64,000 nucleotides of DNA from contig NZ_WVEM01000004.1 in the NCBI RefSeq assembly GCF_009847015.1, forward strand, positions 327,866 to 391,865, written 5' to 3'. A program made the translations under genes and the position numbers. The notes below the pieces were generated by a model that was not told the DNA's origin, ran no database searches, and saw only the letters and a list, made by a program, of their open reading frames with translations. The stretch comes from Sunxiuqinia indica (lineage in GTDB: Bacteria > Bacteroidota > Bacteroidia > Bacteroidales > Prolixibacteraceae). This document shows, piece after piece, positions 7,513 to 17,278 of the stretch (positions within the stretch are counted from its first letter, which is position 1; each line of letters begins with the position of its first letter).

Positions 7513-9219
7513 CTATTTCCCTTTAAATTTTGACCAGTTATCCCGCAAAGGAGCCGTGCGGTTAAACACCAACTGATCCGTTGAGCTGTCCGGGTCAACA
7601 TTGAAATACCCCAATCGCTCGAACTGGAATGAATCCAATGGTTTCGCATCTTTCACAAATGGCTCCAGGTAGCATTTCTTTAAAACGGTTAACGAATCAG
7701 GATTCAGAAATTCTTTAAAATCACGATCCTTGTGTCCATCAGGCTCTTCGTCTAAAAATAAACGATCGTACAAGCGAACTTCAGCCTCAACATTATTGCT
7801 GGCAGACACCCAGTGCAATGTTGCTTTCACTTTCCGTCCATCAGGTGAATTACCGCCTTTGGTTTCAGGGTCGTAGGTACAGTGTAAGGCTGTAATTTCG
7901 CCGCTTTCGTCTTTTATCACTTCGTTGCACGTAAGGTAATACGCGTACCGAAGGCGCACCTCACGCCCGGGAGCCAGTCGGAAAAACTTGCGCGGTGGAT
8001 CTTCCATAAAGTCATCGCGCTCAATATAGATTTCCTTCGAGAAAGGCACTTTGCGTTTTCCGGCATCCGGGTTTTCGGGGTTATTAACCGCATCCAGCTC
8101 TTCAACCTGACCTTCGGGATAATTGGTGATAACAACTTTCAACGGATTTAGTACACCCATTACGCGCTGCGCCTTTTTATTCAAATCTTCACGCACACTG
8201 TGCTCCAACAAAGCAACGTCAATCATTCCGTCCACTTTGGTAACACCAATGCGGTCGGCAAAATTGCGGATTGATTCCGGAGTATATCCCCGACGTCGCA
8301 ATCCGGAGATGGTCGGCATACGCGGATCGTCCCATCCATTGACGTAGTTCTCTTTGACCAGTTCAAGCAGCTTACGCTTACTCATCACCGTGTAGGTGAG
8401 GTTTAAGCGGGCAAATTCAATCTGACGGGGTCTGTACTCCCCTTCTTTCAACTGATCGATAAACCAGTTGTATAACGGACGGTGAACTTCAAATTCCAAG
8501 GTGCAAATCGAATGAGTGATTCCTTCCCAATAGTCGCCCTGACCATGCGCAAAGTCATACATCGGGTAAATGCACCACTTATCTCCTGTGCGATGATGAG
8601 GCGTTTTCATGATCCGGTACAAAATAGGATCACGCATGTGCATATTGGGCGATGCCATATCTATTTTTGCACGTAACACTTTTTCGCCTTCGTTGAATTC
8701 GCCACCACGCATCCGCTCAAAAAGATCCAGATTTTCTTCGACCGAACGCTCCCGGTGCGGACTTTCAAATCCTGGTCGTGTTGGTGTTCCTTTTTGGGCA
8801 CTGATGGTTTCAGCATCCTGATCATCCACATAGGCTTTATCCGCTTTTATTAGCTTGACAGCGAACGCATACAAATTATCAAAATAATCCGATGAGAAAT
8901 ACTCACGTTCTCCCCAATCGAAGCCCAGCCAACGAACATCTTTCTTGATCGATTCAACATATTCGGTTTCCTCTTTCGAGGGGTTGGTATCGTCAAATCG
9001 CAAATTGGTTATTCCTCCATACTCCTGAGCAGTTCCAAAGTTCAGACAAATTGACTTCGCGTGCCCAATATGCAAATATCCGTTTGGTTCCGGCGGGAAG
9101 CGGGTATGCACCCTTCCATCATTCTTCCCTTCTTTCAATTCTTCTTCAATAATCTGGCGGATAAAATTCTTTTTCACCACCGCATCTTTTTCAGGAGTTT
9201 TTTCGCTCATAGAAGTCAT
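7513..9219 (-). CDS. glnS: Glutaminyl-tRNA synthetase
   Basis: About 568 residues, the usual bacterial length. The class I signature appears as [17 protein letters not shown] (HIGH near residue 52) and the KMSKS loop as VMSKRKL (~281), the form typical of GlnRS/GluRS-type enzymes. The domain order is Rossmann catalytic core, then an acidic GlnRS anticodon-binding beta-barrel from ~residue 345. It charges tRNA-Gln with glutamine in the cytoplasm, so this organism does not rely only on the GatCAB amidotransferase route for Gln-tRNA. The start was set at the ATG of MTSMSEKT; the ATG three codons downstream is equally possible. Single gene with its own promoter and terminator. Confidence 0.97.
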   Translation of the reverse strand: MTSMSEKTPEKDAVVKKNFIRQIIEEELKEGKNDGRVHTRFPPEPNGYLHIGHAKSICLNFGTAQEYGGITNLRFDDTNPSKEETEYVESIKKDVRWLGFDWGEREYFSSDYFDNLYAFAVKLIKADKAYVDDQDAETISAQKGTPTRPGFESPHRERSVEENLDLFERMRGGEFNEGEKVLRAKIDMASPNMHMRDPILYRIMKTPHHRTGDKWCIYPMYDFAHGQGDYWEGITHSICTLEFEVHRPLYNWFIDQLKEGEYRPRQIEFARLNLTYTVMSKRKLLELVKENYVNGWDDPRMPTISGLRRRGYTPESIRNFADRIGVTKVDGMIDVALLEHSVREDLNKKAQRVMGVLNPLKVVITNYPEGQVEELDAVNNPENPDAGKRKVPFSKEIYIERDDFMEDPPRKFFRLAPGREVRLRYAYYLTCNEVIKDESGEITALHCTYDPETKGGNSPDGRKVKATLHWVSASNNVEAEVRLYDRLFLDEEPDGHKDRDFKEFLNPDSLTVLKKCYLEPFVKDAKPLDSFQFERLGYFNVDPDSSTDQLVFNRTAPLRDNWSKFKGK

Positions 9220-9236
9220 CAATTAATTTAAAGAAA

Positions 9237-9244
9237 CAAAAATA
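9237..9244 (-). promoter_or_regulatory. -7 box of the glnS promoter
   Basis: On the minus strand TATTTTTG matches the Bacteroidota sigma-A -7 consensus TAnnTTTG, 18 bases upstream of the glnS ATG. A clear -33 box is not obvious. Confidence 0.45.
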
Positions 9245-9306
9245 TAAAATGATTCTGCACAAATGGTTTTTAGTGCCTATAAAATGAAAAAGTAGCAAAG
9301 AAAACT

Positions 9307-9314
9307 TAATTTTG
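9307..9314 (+). promoter_or_regulatory. -7 box of the folB promoter
   Basis: TAATTTTG fits TAnnTTTG and lies 38 bases upstream of the folB start, within the divergent glnS/folB gap. Confidence 0.5.
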
Positions 9315-9352
9315 CACCCAACAATTTACATTGAAAATCTATTTAGAATAAA

Positions 9353-9703
9353 ATGGGACAAATTGATCTGGAAGGATTGGAATTTTATGCCTACCACGGG
9401 CATTATCCGATTGAAAAAGAAGTTGGGAACAAATTTATTGTGAATGTCAGTATCGAAACCGACTGTGAAGCTGCCGGAAAATCGGATCGATTGGAAGATG
9501 CCCTGGACTACCAAAAGGTGTATGAATTGATTAAGCAAGAAATGGCCATCACTTCTGATTTGCTCGAAAACGTCGCCACCCGTATTTTAAATCAGTTGTA
9601 TGCCGGGTTTTCCGTTATTGAACATGCGCGGGTCAAAATCTCGAAAATGAACCCTCCAATGGGCGGGCAAATTGAGAAGGTGAGCGTAACGCTGAGCCGC
9701 TAA
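9353..9703 (+). CDS. folB: Dihydroneopterin aldolase
   Basis: 116 residues, normal for FolB, which cleaves 7,8-dihydroneopterin to 6-hydroxymethyl-dihydropterin and glycolaldehyde in folate synthesis. Visible landmarks are the N-terminal strand IDLEGLEFYAYHGHYPIEKEVG (with the conserved YHG and Glu), the mid-protein LDYQKVYELI and ENVATRI segments, and the C-terminal VKISKMNPPMGG loop carrying the conserved Lys. It is a monocistronic plus-strand gene facing away from glnS; no other folate gene is nearby. Confidence 0.95.
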   Translation: MGQIDLEGLEFYAYHGHYPIEKEVGNKFIVNVSIETDCEAAGKSDRLEDALDYQKVYELIKQEMAITSDLLENVATRILNQLYAGFSVIEHARVKISKMNPPMGGQIEKVSVTLSR

Positions 9704-9790
9704 AACACACCCGGCGATGGAATGGCCGGCTGTGGAAGATCGTTCGATCGGTTAAAATGGAGTCCGCCAGGGCCGGGGTCACAAACTGCC

Positions 9791-9816
9791 CCTCGGTTGA
9801 ACGAAGCGGAAACGAG
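9791..9816. repeat. Hairpin repeat, copy 1 (CGAAGCGGAAACGAG type)
   Basis: CCTCGGTTGAACGAAG then CGGAAACGAGG: imperfect stem CCTCG-TT / AA-CGAGG around a GAACGAAGCGG-like loop. The same 18-base core recurs at 10352-10376. The two copies flank the exported protein gene between them. Confidence 0.6.
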
Positions 9817-9829
9817 GGCCAGCGGTAAA

Positions 9830-10294
9830 TCATGATCCTTCAGGTGTTTGATCCATCGTTTCCTTTTCAACCGTAAAAAACGTTATCGACTTTAAAGAGT
9901 AGTGGCTATCCTTGAGTTGATAATCAAAACTCAACTTGCTCTTCTCATTCGAACCAAAATGAAACAACACGGAAACGCGCTTCTCAATTTCCTCCTGCTC
10001 CTCTTCTCCAAGACTTTCGGCAACACTTACTTTTTCGGCATCAATAGCACCGTATTGCGCCTTCACTTCATCATACTTTTTCGATAGGCTGTCAAGCTCC
10101 GAGTCGGTATAACCCATGTGATATTTTTCATTGAGCATCGATTCAACCCCTTGCATATCTTTCTTCTCAAACAAATCAATCATCTGAAAACATTCGTTAA
10201 GGATGACTTCATTCGCTGAACTGATATCCTGTGCATTCATATCTATCGCTAAAAATACCAGCATACAAAAAACAATTCCTCTCAGTTTTATCAT
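9830..10294 (-). CDS. Hypothetical exported protein
   Basis: 154 residues. The N-terminus MIKLRGIVFCMLVFLAIDMNAQ is a signal peptide with cleavage likely after NAQ, so the mature protein is periplasmic or secreted. The mature part starts helical (NEVILNECFQMIDLFEKKDMQGVESMLNEKY), has a charged middle, and ends in strands (VSVLFHFGSNEKSKLSFDYQL, YSLKSITFF), resembling small alpha+beta DUF3887/DUF4440-type folds. No catalytic motif is visible and no family is claimed. The gene stands alone, bracketed by two hairpin repeats at the start of the gene-poor 9.7-12.4 kb stretch. Confidence 0.65.
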   Translation of the reverse strand: MIKLRGIVFCMLVFLAIDMNAQDISSANEVILNECFQMIDLFEKKDMQGVESMLNEKYHMGYTDSELDSLSKKYDEVKAQYGAIDAEKVSVAESLGEEEQEEIEKRVSVLFHFGSNEKSKLSFDYQLKDSHYSLKSITFFTVEKETMDQTPEGS

Positions 10295-10351
10295 GCTCCA
10301 ATTTACAAAACAAATTTGATACTCTCGCTACGCCGGTACTCCTAGCTTCCT

Positions 10352-10376
10352 CTCGTTTGAGCGAAGCGGAAACGAG
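10352..10376. repeat. Hairpin repeat, copy 2
   Basis: Perfect 7-bp stem CTCGTTT / AAACGAG around GAGCGAAGCGG. It shares GCGAAGCGGAAACGAG with the copy at 9791-9816, in the same orientation. No T-tract follows, so it is listed as a repeat rather than a terminator. Confidence 0.65.
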
Positions 10377-10517
10377 TAGGTGGGATCAGTTTTTCGGGAG
10401 GAAATGGTATGGCGGTGAAAGCGTTTGACGGGTATGCGTTTTAACTCATCCGGGAGTCAATTTCTCCAAAACCCTTTACCCATAAGCCATCCGTTGTTTT
10501 TTGATGTTGGGAATTGC

Positions 10518-10769
10518 TCTCATTCCATAGCGCAGAGGCCTTCTGACACGGCGCAGAAAGATAATTCCGTATGGCAGCAAAGCTATTCCAAAGGTCAGCA
10601 AGACCATTCCAAAGGTCAGCAAGATTATTTTCTTCGGAATCATCGATATTTCCTATGGAATAATCATTCTGCGTTCGAGAATGTCTATTATCCCAAAGAG
10701 CAACATGTCTATTCTGTGTGGCAGAGCGATGAAGCTCTTGCGCAGCGTGTGTATTTCATGCCTGTTTTG
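10518..10769 (+). repeat. Array of twelve degenerate 21-bp tandem repeats, open in one frame
   Basis: From 10518 the sequence falls into 21-base units with an approximate consensus of four codons (any)-TAT-TCC-(any) followed by a TGG/GGT codon, CAG and CAA. Two central units, SYSKGQQ and DHSKGQQ, are nearly identical. Read on the plus strand the units give heptapeptides in register: SHSIAQR, PSDTAQK, DNSVWQQ, SYSKGQQ, DHSKGQQ, DYFLRNH, RYFLWNN, HSAFENV, YYPKEQH, VYSVWQS, DEALAQR, VYFMPVL, then TAG. The enclosing open frame starts at a TTG (10425) or ATG (10434), giving at most 115 residues with no signal peptide. Coding status is doubtful, but the repeat is clear. Confidence 0.7.
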
Positions 10770-10867
10770 TAGCTGGCAAGAACCCCGGTGAACCGGGTTT
10801 TCGGTTATCGTTTCCCGGCATTAGAGCATAAAAAATCCGCCTCATCGCTGAAGCGGATTTACACGGA

Positions 10868-11224
10868 TTACGGTTGAATTGGGCTCGGTTTGGGTTTCGA
10901 GTTGTTGCTTCTGCGCAATTTTTTGATTTCGAGAACCAGGTTGTCGCTTTTGCCAAGTAATCCGGAGATCAGGTCTACTGTCGCTGAACCATCGGTGTAA
11001 GCTGTGTCAAGCGTTTCATTCGCTAATTTGGTGGCATCTTTGGCAGCTGCAGCTGCTTCAAGTTGTTTTCCTTCGGCATCATCAGCCGCAGTCAGCTCTG
11101 CTTTTAGCTGATCGATTTTCGCCGTTGGGTCGAAGCCCTTGTCGGTTAGTAACTGTGCGTTTTGATCCAGAACAACAATTAACTGGGAAACAAAATCGCG
11201 TTTTTTTGATTCATTTAAACTCAT
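10868..11224 (-). CDS. Small helical hypothetical protein, Ala/Asp/Lys-rich
   Basis: 118 residues from the ATG of MSLNESKKRDFV; in-frame codons further upstream look like non-coding sequence. The protein is predicted almost wholly helical: VSQLIVVLDQNAQLLTDKGF, a long segment with KIDQLKAELTAADDAEGKQ, an Ala-rich run EAAAAAKDATKLANETLDTA, then VDLISGLLGKSDNLVLEIKKLRR, and a Pro-rich tail (KPKPSPIQP). No signal peptide, membrane segment or catalytic motif is visible. It resembles small coiled proteins found in many Bacteroidota, but the family name was not recognised. It sits alone in a gene-poor stretch. Confidence 0.65.
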   Translation of the reverse strand: MSLNESKKRDFVSQLIVVLDQNAQLLTDKGFDPTAKIDQLKAELTAADDAEGKQLEAAAAAKDATKLANETLDTAYTDGSATVDLISGLLGKSDNLVLEIKKLRRSNNSKPKPSPIQP

Positions 11225-11304
11225 AACTTTGAATGTTGATAATTGGTAATTTGTTATCACAGGGGGTCGCCTGAAAGCTTTCCACGGCACAGGCGGCCTT
11301 CTTA

Positions 11305-11385
11305 TTAATTGTCGGATAATTCTCCGGCATAACCACTACCGCAGCAATGGTTGAGTAGATCTGTTTTTATTTTTTGCCCGGCCAT
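11305..11385 (-). CDS. Possible 26-residue peptide or gene remnant
   Basis: ATG-initiated minus-strand frame MAGQKIKTDLLNHCC followed by GSGYAGELSDN and TAA. The same frame stays open upstream to 11469, with protein-like composition (VEQNHRLTATGKENAIDKQV), but without an ATG. It may be a tiny peptide or the tail of a decayed gene. It lies just upstream of the small helical protein on the same strand. No family recognised. Confidence 0.25.
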   Translation of the reverse strand: MAGQKIKTDLLNHCCGSGYAGELSDN

Positions 11386-11704
11386 GCCGACTTGTTTGTC
11401 AATAGCGTTCTCTTTTCCGGTAGCTGTTAACCGATGATTCTGCTCAACCCTGCCCCGGTTCTTCGGTTGTTATCGGTATTCCTCGCCTGTGCTATTGATT
11501 ATGGGGTGCTGAACCTGAATCGTGAACCAAGATAACGCTATTGAACTAAATAAACAATAGCGCCTTGTAAATAAATGAGCAAAAGGTCGATTTTGTTGTT
11601 CGTAATGAATAGTTACCGAACTGTTTGAGCTGGCTGACCACAGATACGATCCTGCTGCTACTCAACCATAAGTATTGCGGATTTCACTTCTGCTAAGGAT
11701 AGCA

Positions 11705-11935
11705 AAGTCCCCAACTTCGCCATTAGGCGAAAAGGCGACGGCCTGTCAAAGTAGCCCGGGCCGGCGATGAAGGGAAGGATTTTTGGCGGGTATCCCGGGC
11801 AGTGCGCCGGAAAGAAAAAATCCTGACGCGCGTGGAAGGATAACTTTGACTTGATTTTTTTTGAATACTTTTTGGTATCAAGACAAAAAAGTATTTGGGG
11901 TTTGGGGCAACGCCCCAACATAAGCAAAGAGAACA
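11705..11935. repeat. Structured intergenic repeat, copy A
   Basis: About 230 bp, highly similar to 12032-12263. Nested complementary segments are visible in order: hairpin TTCGCC-ATTA-GGCGAA (11716-11731), TCAAAGT pairing with ACTTTGA, GCCCGGG with CCCGGGC, AGGATTTTT with AAAAATCCT, a TACTTTTT/AAAAAGTA hairpin and finally TTGGGGC-AAC-GCCCCAA. The element is GC-rich in its first half. It behaves like a dispersed repeat with a conserved nucleic-acid structure. Confidence 0.75.
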
Positions 11936-12031
11936 AGATATTAGATATTAGAACCAAGAGTCAAGATATCGTAACCCGCTGAAAGATCCTGAAACGAGTT
12001 CAGGATGACCAGCACATAGCTTGGGTCAGCC

Positions 12032-12263
12032 AAGTCCCCCGCTTCACCGAAAGGTGAAAAGGCGACGGCCTGTCAAAGTAGCCCGGGCCGGCGAAGGAGG
12101 GAAGGATTTTTGGCGGGTATCCCGGGCAGTGCGCCGGAAAGAAAAAATCCTGACGAGCGAGGAAGGATAACTTTGACTTGATCTTTTTTGATTACTTTTT
12201 GGTATCAAGGCAAAAAAGTAATGGGGGGGTTTGGGGCAACGCCCCAACAACAGCAAAAAGAAC
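12032..12263. repeat. Structured intergenic repeat, copy B
   Basis: Direct repeat of 11705-11935 in the same orientation, start-to-start spacing about 327 bases. The first hairpin reads TTCACC-GAAA-GGTGAA (12043-12058), so a G-C pair of copy A has become an A-T pair on both arms and the stem is kept. The other stems (TCAAAGT/ACTTTGA, AGGATTTTT/AAAAATCCT, GGGGC-AAC-GCCCC) are unchanged. Confidence 0.75.
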
Positions 12264-12369
12264 CAGCGATTCAAAAAAATCGCCATACATTAAAACATCT
12301 ATCAGGGTAAATTAAATGCTGAATCGCTGATCGCCCAAACAGAATGGGCTGAATCTAAAATGCTTTTTT

Positions 12370-12377
12370 TATCTTTG
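12370..12377 (+). promoter_or_regulatory. -7 box of the pgi promoter
   Basis: TATCTTTG matches TAnnTTTG exactly, 59 bases upstream of the pgi ATG and after the last repeat copy. Confidence 0.55.
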
Positions 12378-12418
12378 TAATCGCTCGCAAAACAGACATC
12401 TACTATTGTATTAAATAA

Positions 12419-14086
<1,668 letters not shown>

Positions 14087-14108
14087 CGAAATTTTGATCT
14101 GATTAATG

Positions 14109-14140
14109 AAGAGGTATTCCAGATGGAGTACCTCTTTTTT
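14109..14140 (+). terminator. Terminator after pgi
   Basis: Stem AAGAGGTA / TACCTCTT with a 12-base loop followed by TTTT, 23 bases past the pgi stop. Confidence 0.8.
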
Positions 14141-14233
14141 ATGGGTTGACGTGTAGAGGCTTAGGGTGAACTATTTTAATGATAAACCGAATGGCATGTA
14201 ACAGGAAAACCAGCAGACAATATTCTCCGCAGT

Positions 14234-15229
14234 TTATCTCAATTTTCCGGTCAATTCTCTGATCTCAATTGAGGGTGGAACATTTTCATAAAGGATATTG
14301 TACACCGCCTCACAAATAGGCATTTTCACCTTGAATTCCTCATTAATCTCATGAATTGACTTGGTAGCATAATAGCCTTCAGCCACCATGTGCATCTCAA
14401 TCTGAGCGGTTCGGGTGGTGTATCCTTTTCCAATCATTGCACCAAACGTGCGATTTCTCGAAAACTGAGAATAAGCAGTTACCAGTAAATCGCCCAGATA
14501 GGCAGAGCTCTTAATATCGCGGGTTATCGGATGTACCTTATCGACAAAACGTTTAATTTCCTGAATGGCATTGGCTACAAGTACTGCCTGAAAATTGTCA
14601 CCATAGCGCAAACCATGCACAATGCCCGAGGCAATGGCGATAATATTTTTTAATACCGATGCGTACTCTGTTCCAAAGATATCGTCGGAAACATGCGAAC
14701 GGATATAAGGGCATTCTAATCTGGATGCAAAATCGCGAGCCCGCTTGATATCCGGACAGGCAATTGTCAGGTACGACAAACGTTCGAGTGCCACTTCCTC
14801 TGCATGACAGGGCCCGGCAATCACACCAATCCGGTCGTACGGAACTTTATAGCTTTCTTTTAAATAGGTTGCAATAATCTGGTTGGTTTCAGGAACAATT
14901 CCTTTAATGGCTGACACGATGAATTTATTACTGATATCGGCTGTCAGATCCTTAAGTGAATCATGTAAAAAAGCCGAAGGAATCGTTAACACCAACACAT
15001 CTGAGTCTTCAATAATTTGATTGATGTCATTAAAGAAAACGATTTGATCAATATCAAATTCAACCCCTCTTAAATAGTTTGGATTGTGCCTATACCGTTT
15101 GAATTGCTCAATATTCTCACTACTTCGGAGATACCAATTAATGCTTTCAACATTGTTCAGTAATATTTTTGCCAAAGCTGTTGCCCAGCTTCCACCTCCG
15201 ATAATCGCTATTTTGGGTTCTACATACAT
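14234..15229 (-). CDS. gpsA: Glycerol-3-phosphate dehydrogenase [NAD(P)+]
   Basis: 331 residues. An N-terminal Rossmann fold carries IAIIGGGSWATALAKIL. Further landmarks are VLTIPSAFL, the SAIKGI segment with a conserved Lys, AGPCHAEEV, SVLKNIIAIASGI with the catalytic Lys, and the substrate-site segment LGDLLVTAYSQFSRNRTFG. It reduces dihydroxyacetone phosphate to sn-glycerol-3-phosphate, the backbone for phospholipids. It lies 15 bases downstream of lysS on the same strand, so the two are probably co-transcribed. Confidence 0.95.
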   Translation of the reverse strand: MYVEPKIAIIGGGSWATALAKILLNNVESINWYLRSSENIEQFKRYRHNPNYLRGVEFDIDQIVFFNDINQIIEDSDVLVLTIPSAFLHDSLKDLTADISNKFIVSAIKGIVPETNQIIATYLKESYKVPYDRIGVIAGPCHAEEVALERLSYLTIACPDIKRARDFASRLECPYIRSHVSDDIFGTEYASVLKNIIAIASGIVHGLRYGDNFQAVLVANAIQEIKRFVDKVHPITRDIKSSAYLGDLLVTAYSQFSRNRTFGAMIGKGYTTRTAQIEMHMVAEGYYATKSIHEINEEFKVKMPICEAVYNILYENVPPSIEIRELTGKLR

Positions 15230-15244
15230 AATCAGTAGCTCCGG

Positions 15245-16966
15245 CTATGCCAGCCATTGCTTTACATCATCCATTGAAGGGTTTGTTAGCCCAAGTTTGT
15301 TTTTTTTATTGAAACCACAAAGGTCATTGAAAAATTTTCCTGGTTTCGCTTCTTTCAAAGCCTCCGTTTTTTGAAATCCAAGTTTGCGAACAACTTCAAC
15401 CCATTCGGCAGGAATACCCATTTCTACGAACATTTCGTCCGTGTCAACGGCAGCTTTTTTCTCCGGTCTCATTTGTGGGAAGAATAATACATCCTGAATT
15501 GACATGTTATTGGTCATAAACATGGTCAGTCGGTCAATTCCAATTCCCATTCCCGATGTTGGAGGCATACCATATTCCAAGGCACGCAGGAAGTCCTGAT
15601 CGATAAACATGGCCTCATCATCTCCTTTTTCCGAAAGCTTCATCTGATCTTCAAAACGCTCGCGCTGATCGATCGGATCATTCAACTCCGAGTAGGCATT
15701 GGCCAATTCTTTTCCATTTACCATCAACTCAAAACGCTCGGTCAGCTCCGGGTTGTCACGGTGCTTCTTGGTGAGTGGCGACATTTCAATCGGGTAGTCG
15801 ATAATGAAGGTTGGCTGAATGTAATTGTGCTCACATTTTTCACCAAAAAGTTCATCAATCAATTTTCCCTTTCCCATGCTTGGGTCAGTTTCAATATCTA
15901 ATGCTTTACAAATTTCACGAAGTTCGGCTTCCGATTTTCCGTCGATATCATGTCCTGTGTGCTCCAAAATAGCTTCTCGCATGGTCACGCGAGGATAAGG
16001 ACGCTTAAAATCGATCATTTTATCGCCGACAGGAATCTCGGTTTTTCCATGAAGTGCCAAAGCCACACGCTCCACCATTTCTTCCGTAAAATCCATCATC
16101 CACTTATAATCTTTGTACGCGACATAGATTTCCATGGCTGTAAATTCCGGGTTATGAGTCCGGTCCATTCCTTCATTACGAAAGTCTTTGGCAAATTCAT
16201 ACACACCCTCAAAACCACCAACAATCAAACGCTTCAAGTAAAGCTCATTGGCAATTCGCAAATACAGCGGAATATTTAAACTATTGTGATGGGTAATAAA
16301 CGGACGCGCAGCTGCACCTCCGGGAATGGCCTGCAAAATTGGTGTTTCCACCTCCAAATAACCGCACTCGTTAAACATCTCACGCATGGTGTTAATGATT
16401 TTTGTGCGCTTGATAAATGCATCTTTCACCTGTGGATTAACCACCAAATCGACATACCGCTGACGGTAACGTTGTTCCGGATCCGTAAATGCATCGTAGG
16501 TTTTTCCTTCTTTTTCCTTTACAATCGGAAGCGGACGAAGTGATTTCCCTAATACCGTAAACTCTTTAACATGAACGGATTTCTCTCCTACCTGTGTGGT
16601 AAACGCAAATCCTTTCACGCCAATGATGTCACCAATATCCAACAGCTTTTTGAAAACCTCATTGTACAAGGTTTTGTCATCCCCCGGACAAATTTCATCC
16701 CGGTTAAAATACATCTGAATACGACCTGAATCGTCCTGCAATTCAGCAAATGAAGCTTTCCCCATAATTCGGCGACTCATAATCCGCCCCGCTAATACAA
16801 CCTCCTGATAATTCTCCTTCTCAGGGTCAAAATTGTCTTTTATCTCTTTTGCTTTCGTATTCACCGGATACTGCTCTGCCGGGTAGGGTTCAATTCCCAA
16901 CTCGCGCAATCTGGCCAATGAATTTCTGCGGATCACCTCTTGCTCGCTAAGCTCTGCTATACTCAT
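15245..16966 (-). CDS. lysS: Lysyl-tRNA synthetase (class II)
   Basis: 573 residues. The N-terminal OB-fold anticodon-binding domain ([23 protein letters not shown]) is followed by the class II core with motif 1 ([11 protein letters not shown]), motif 2 ([15 protein letters not shown]) and motif 3 ([13 protein letters not shown]). A ~65-residue C-terminal tail after [10 protein letters not shown] is longer than in the E. coli enzyme but is normal for Bacteroidota. It charges tRNA-Lys in the cytoplasm. A minus-strand TATATTTG box lies upstream and gpsA follows closely. Confidence 0.97.
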   Translation of the reverse strand: MSIAELSEQEVIRRNSLARLRELGIEPYPAEQYPVNTKAKEIKDNFDPEKENYQEVVLAGRIMSRRIMGKASFAELQDDSGRIQMYFNRDEICPGDDKTLYNEVFKKLLDIGDIIGVKGFAFTTQVGEKSVHVKEFTVLGKSLRPLPIVKEKEGKTYDAFTDPEQRYRQRYVDLVVNPQVKDAFIKRTKIINTMREMFNECGYLEVETPILQAIPGGAAARPFITHHNSLNIPLYLRIANELYLKRLIVGGFEGVYEFAKDFRNEGMDRTHNPEFTAMEIYVAYKDYKWMMDFTEEMVERVALALHGKTEIPVGDKMIDFKRPYPRVTMREAILEHTGHDIDGKSEAELREICKALDIETDPSMGKGKLIDELFGEKCEHNYIQPTFIIDYPIEMSPLTKKHRDNPELTERFELMVNGKELANAYSELNDPIDQRERFEDQMKLSEKGDDEAMFIDQDFLRALEYGMPPTSGMGIGIDRLTMFMTNNMSIQDVLFFPQMRPEKKAAVDTDEMFVEMGIPAEWVEVVRKLGFQKTEALKEAKPGKFFNDLCGFNKKNKLGLTNPSMDDVKQWLA

Positions 16967-17008
16967 GGGTACTTTTCAGTTTGAAATATTTCTTAAAAAA
17001 ATCAGGTG

Positions 17009-17016
17009 CAAATATA
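17009..17016 (-). promoter_or_regulatory. -7 box of the lysS promoter
   Basis: Minus-strand TATATTTG fits TAnnTTTG, 43 bases upstream of lysS; a TTTG at 17040-17043 could serve as the -33 element. Confidence 0.5.
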
Positions 17017-17222
17017 ACAAAGAAATGCTGATTACATTCCAAAGTCCACCTCAAACTAAATATAACATAATCAACATTTTGAGACTATTACCTTACTATT
17101 GATAATTTTATAACGAGTCTAATGATTTGAATGGGTGAAATTTAGATTCGAATATCGCTTTATTGTTAACAGAATGTCAACGATATGGCGTGCTTTCGTT
17201 TTCCAGATCGCCAAGCATTGCT

Positions 17223-17230
17223 TATCTTTG
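17223..17230 (+). promoter_or_regulatory. -7 box of the recJ promoter
   Basis: TATCTTTG, an exact TAnnTTTG match, 48 bases upstream of the recJ ATG. Confidence 0.55.
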
Positions 17231-17278
17231 ACAAATTAAATTTGTGCACCCAAAACGAGGAAGAAGTAATCAGCAAGA

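Larger units (their letters stand above)
16967..17278. other. Divergent lysS/recJ promoter region
   Basis: 312 bases with no gene. It is AT-rich and carries a -7 box for each flanking gene (17009-17016 minus, 17223-17230 plus). No other repeat, operator or RNA element was recognised. Confidence 0.7.

Noticed and set aside
10518..10769. CRISPR array
   Set aside because: Units are contiguous, only 21 bp and degenerate, with no spacers and no cas genes nearby.
10425..10772. 115-codon plus-strand gene over the 21-bp array
   Set aside because: A 21-base period keeps any frame open, the start is a weak TTG or ATG, and no family is recognised. Reported as a repeat with coding left open.
11658..12286. 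Minus-strand frames of 99 and 80 codons inside the two structured repeats
   Set aside because: Both follow from the repeated sequence, the frames differ between the copies, and neither has protein-family character. Treated as repeat, not genes.
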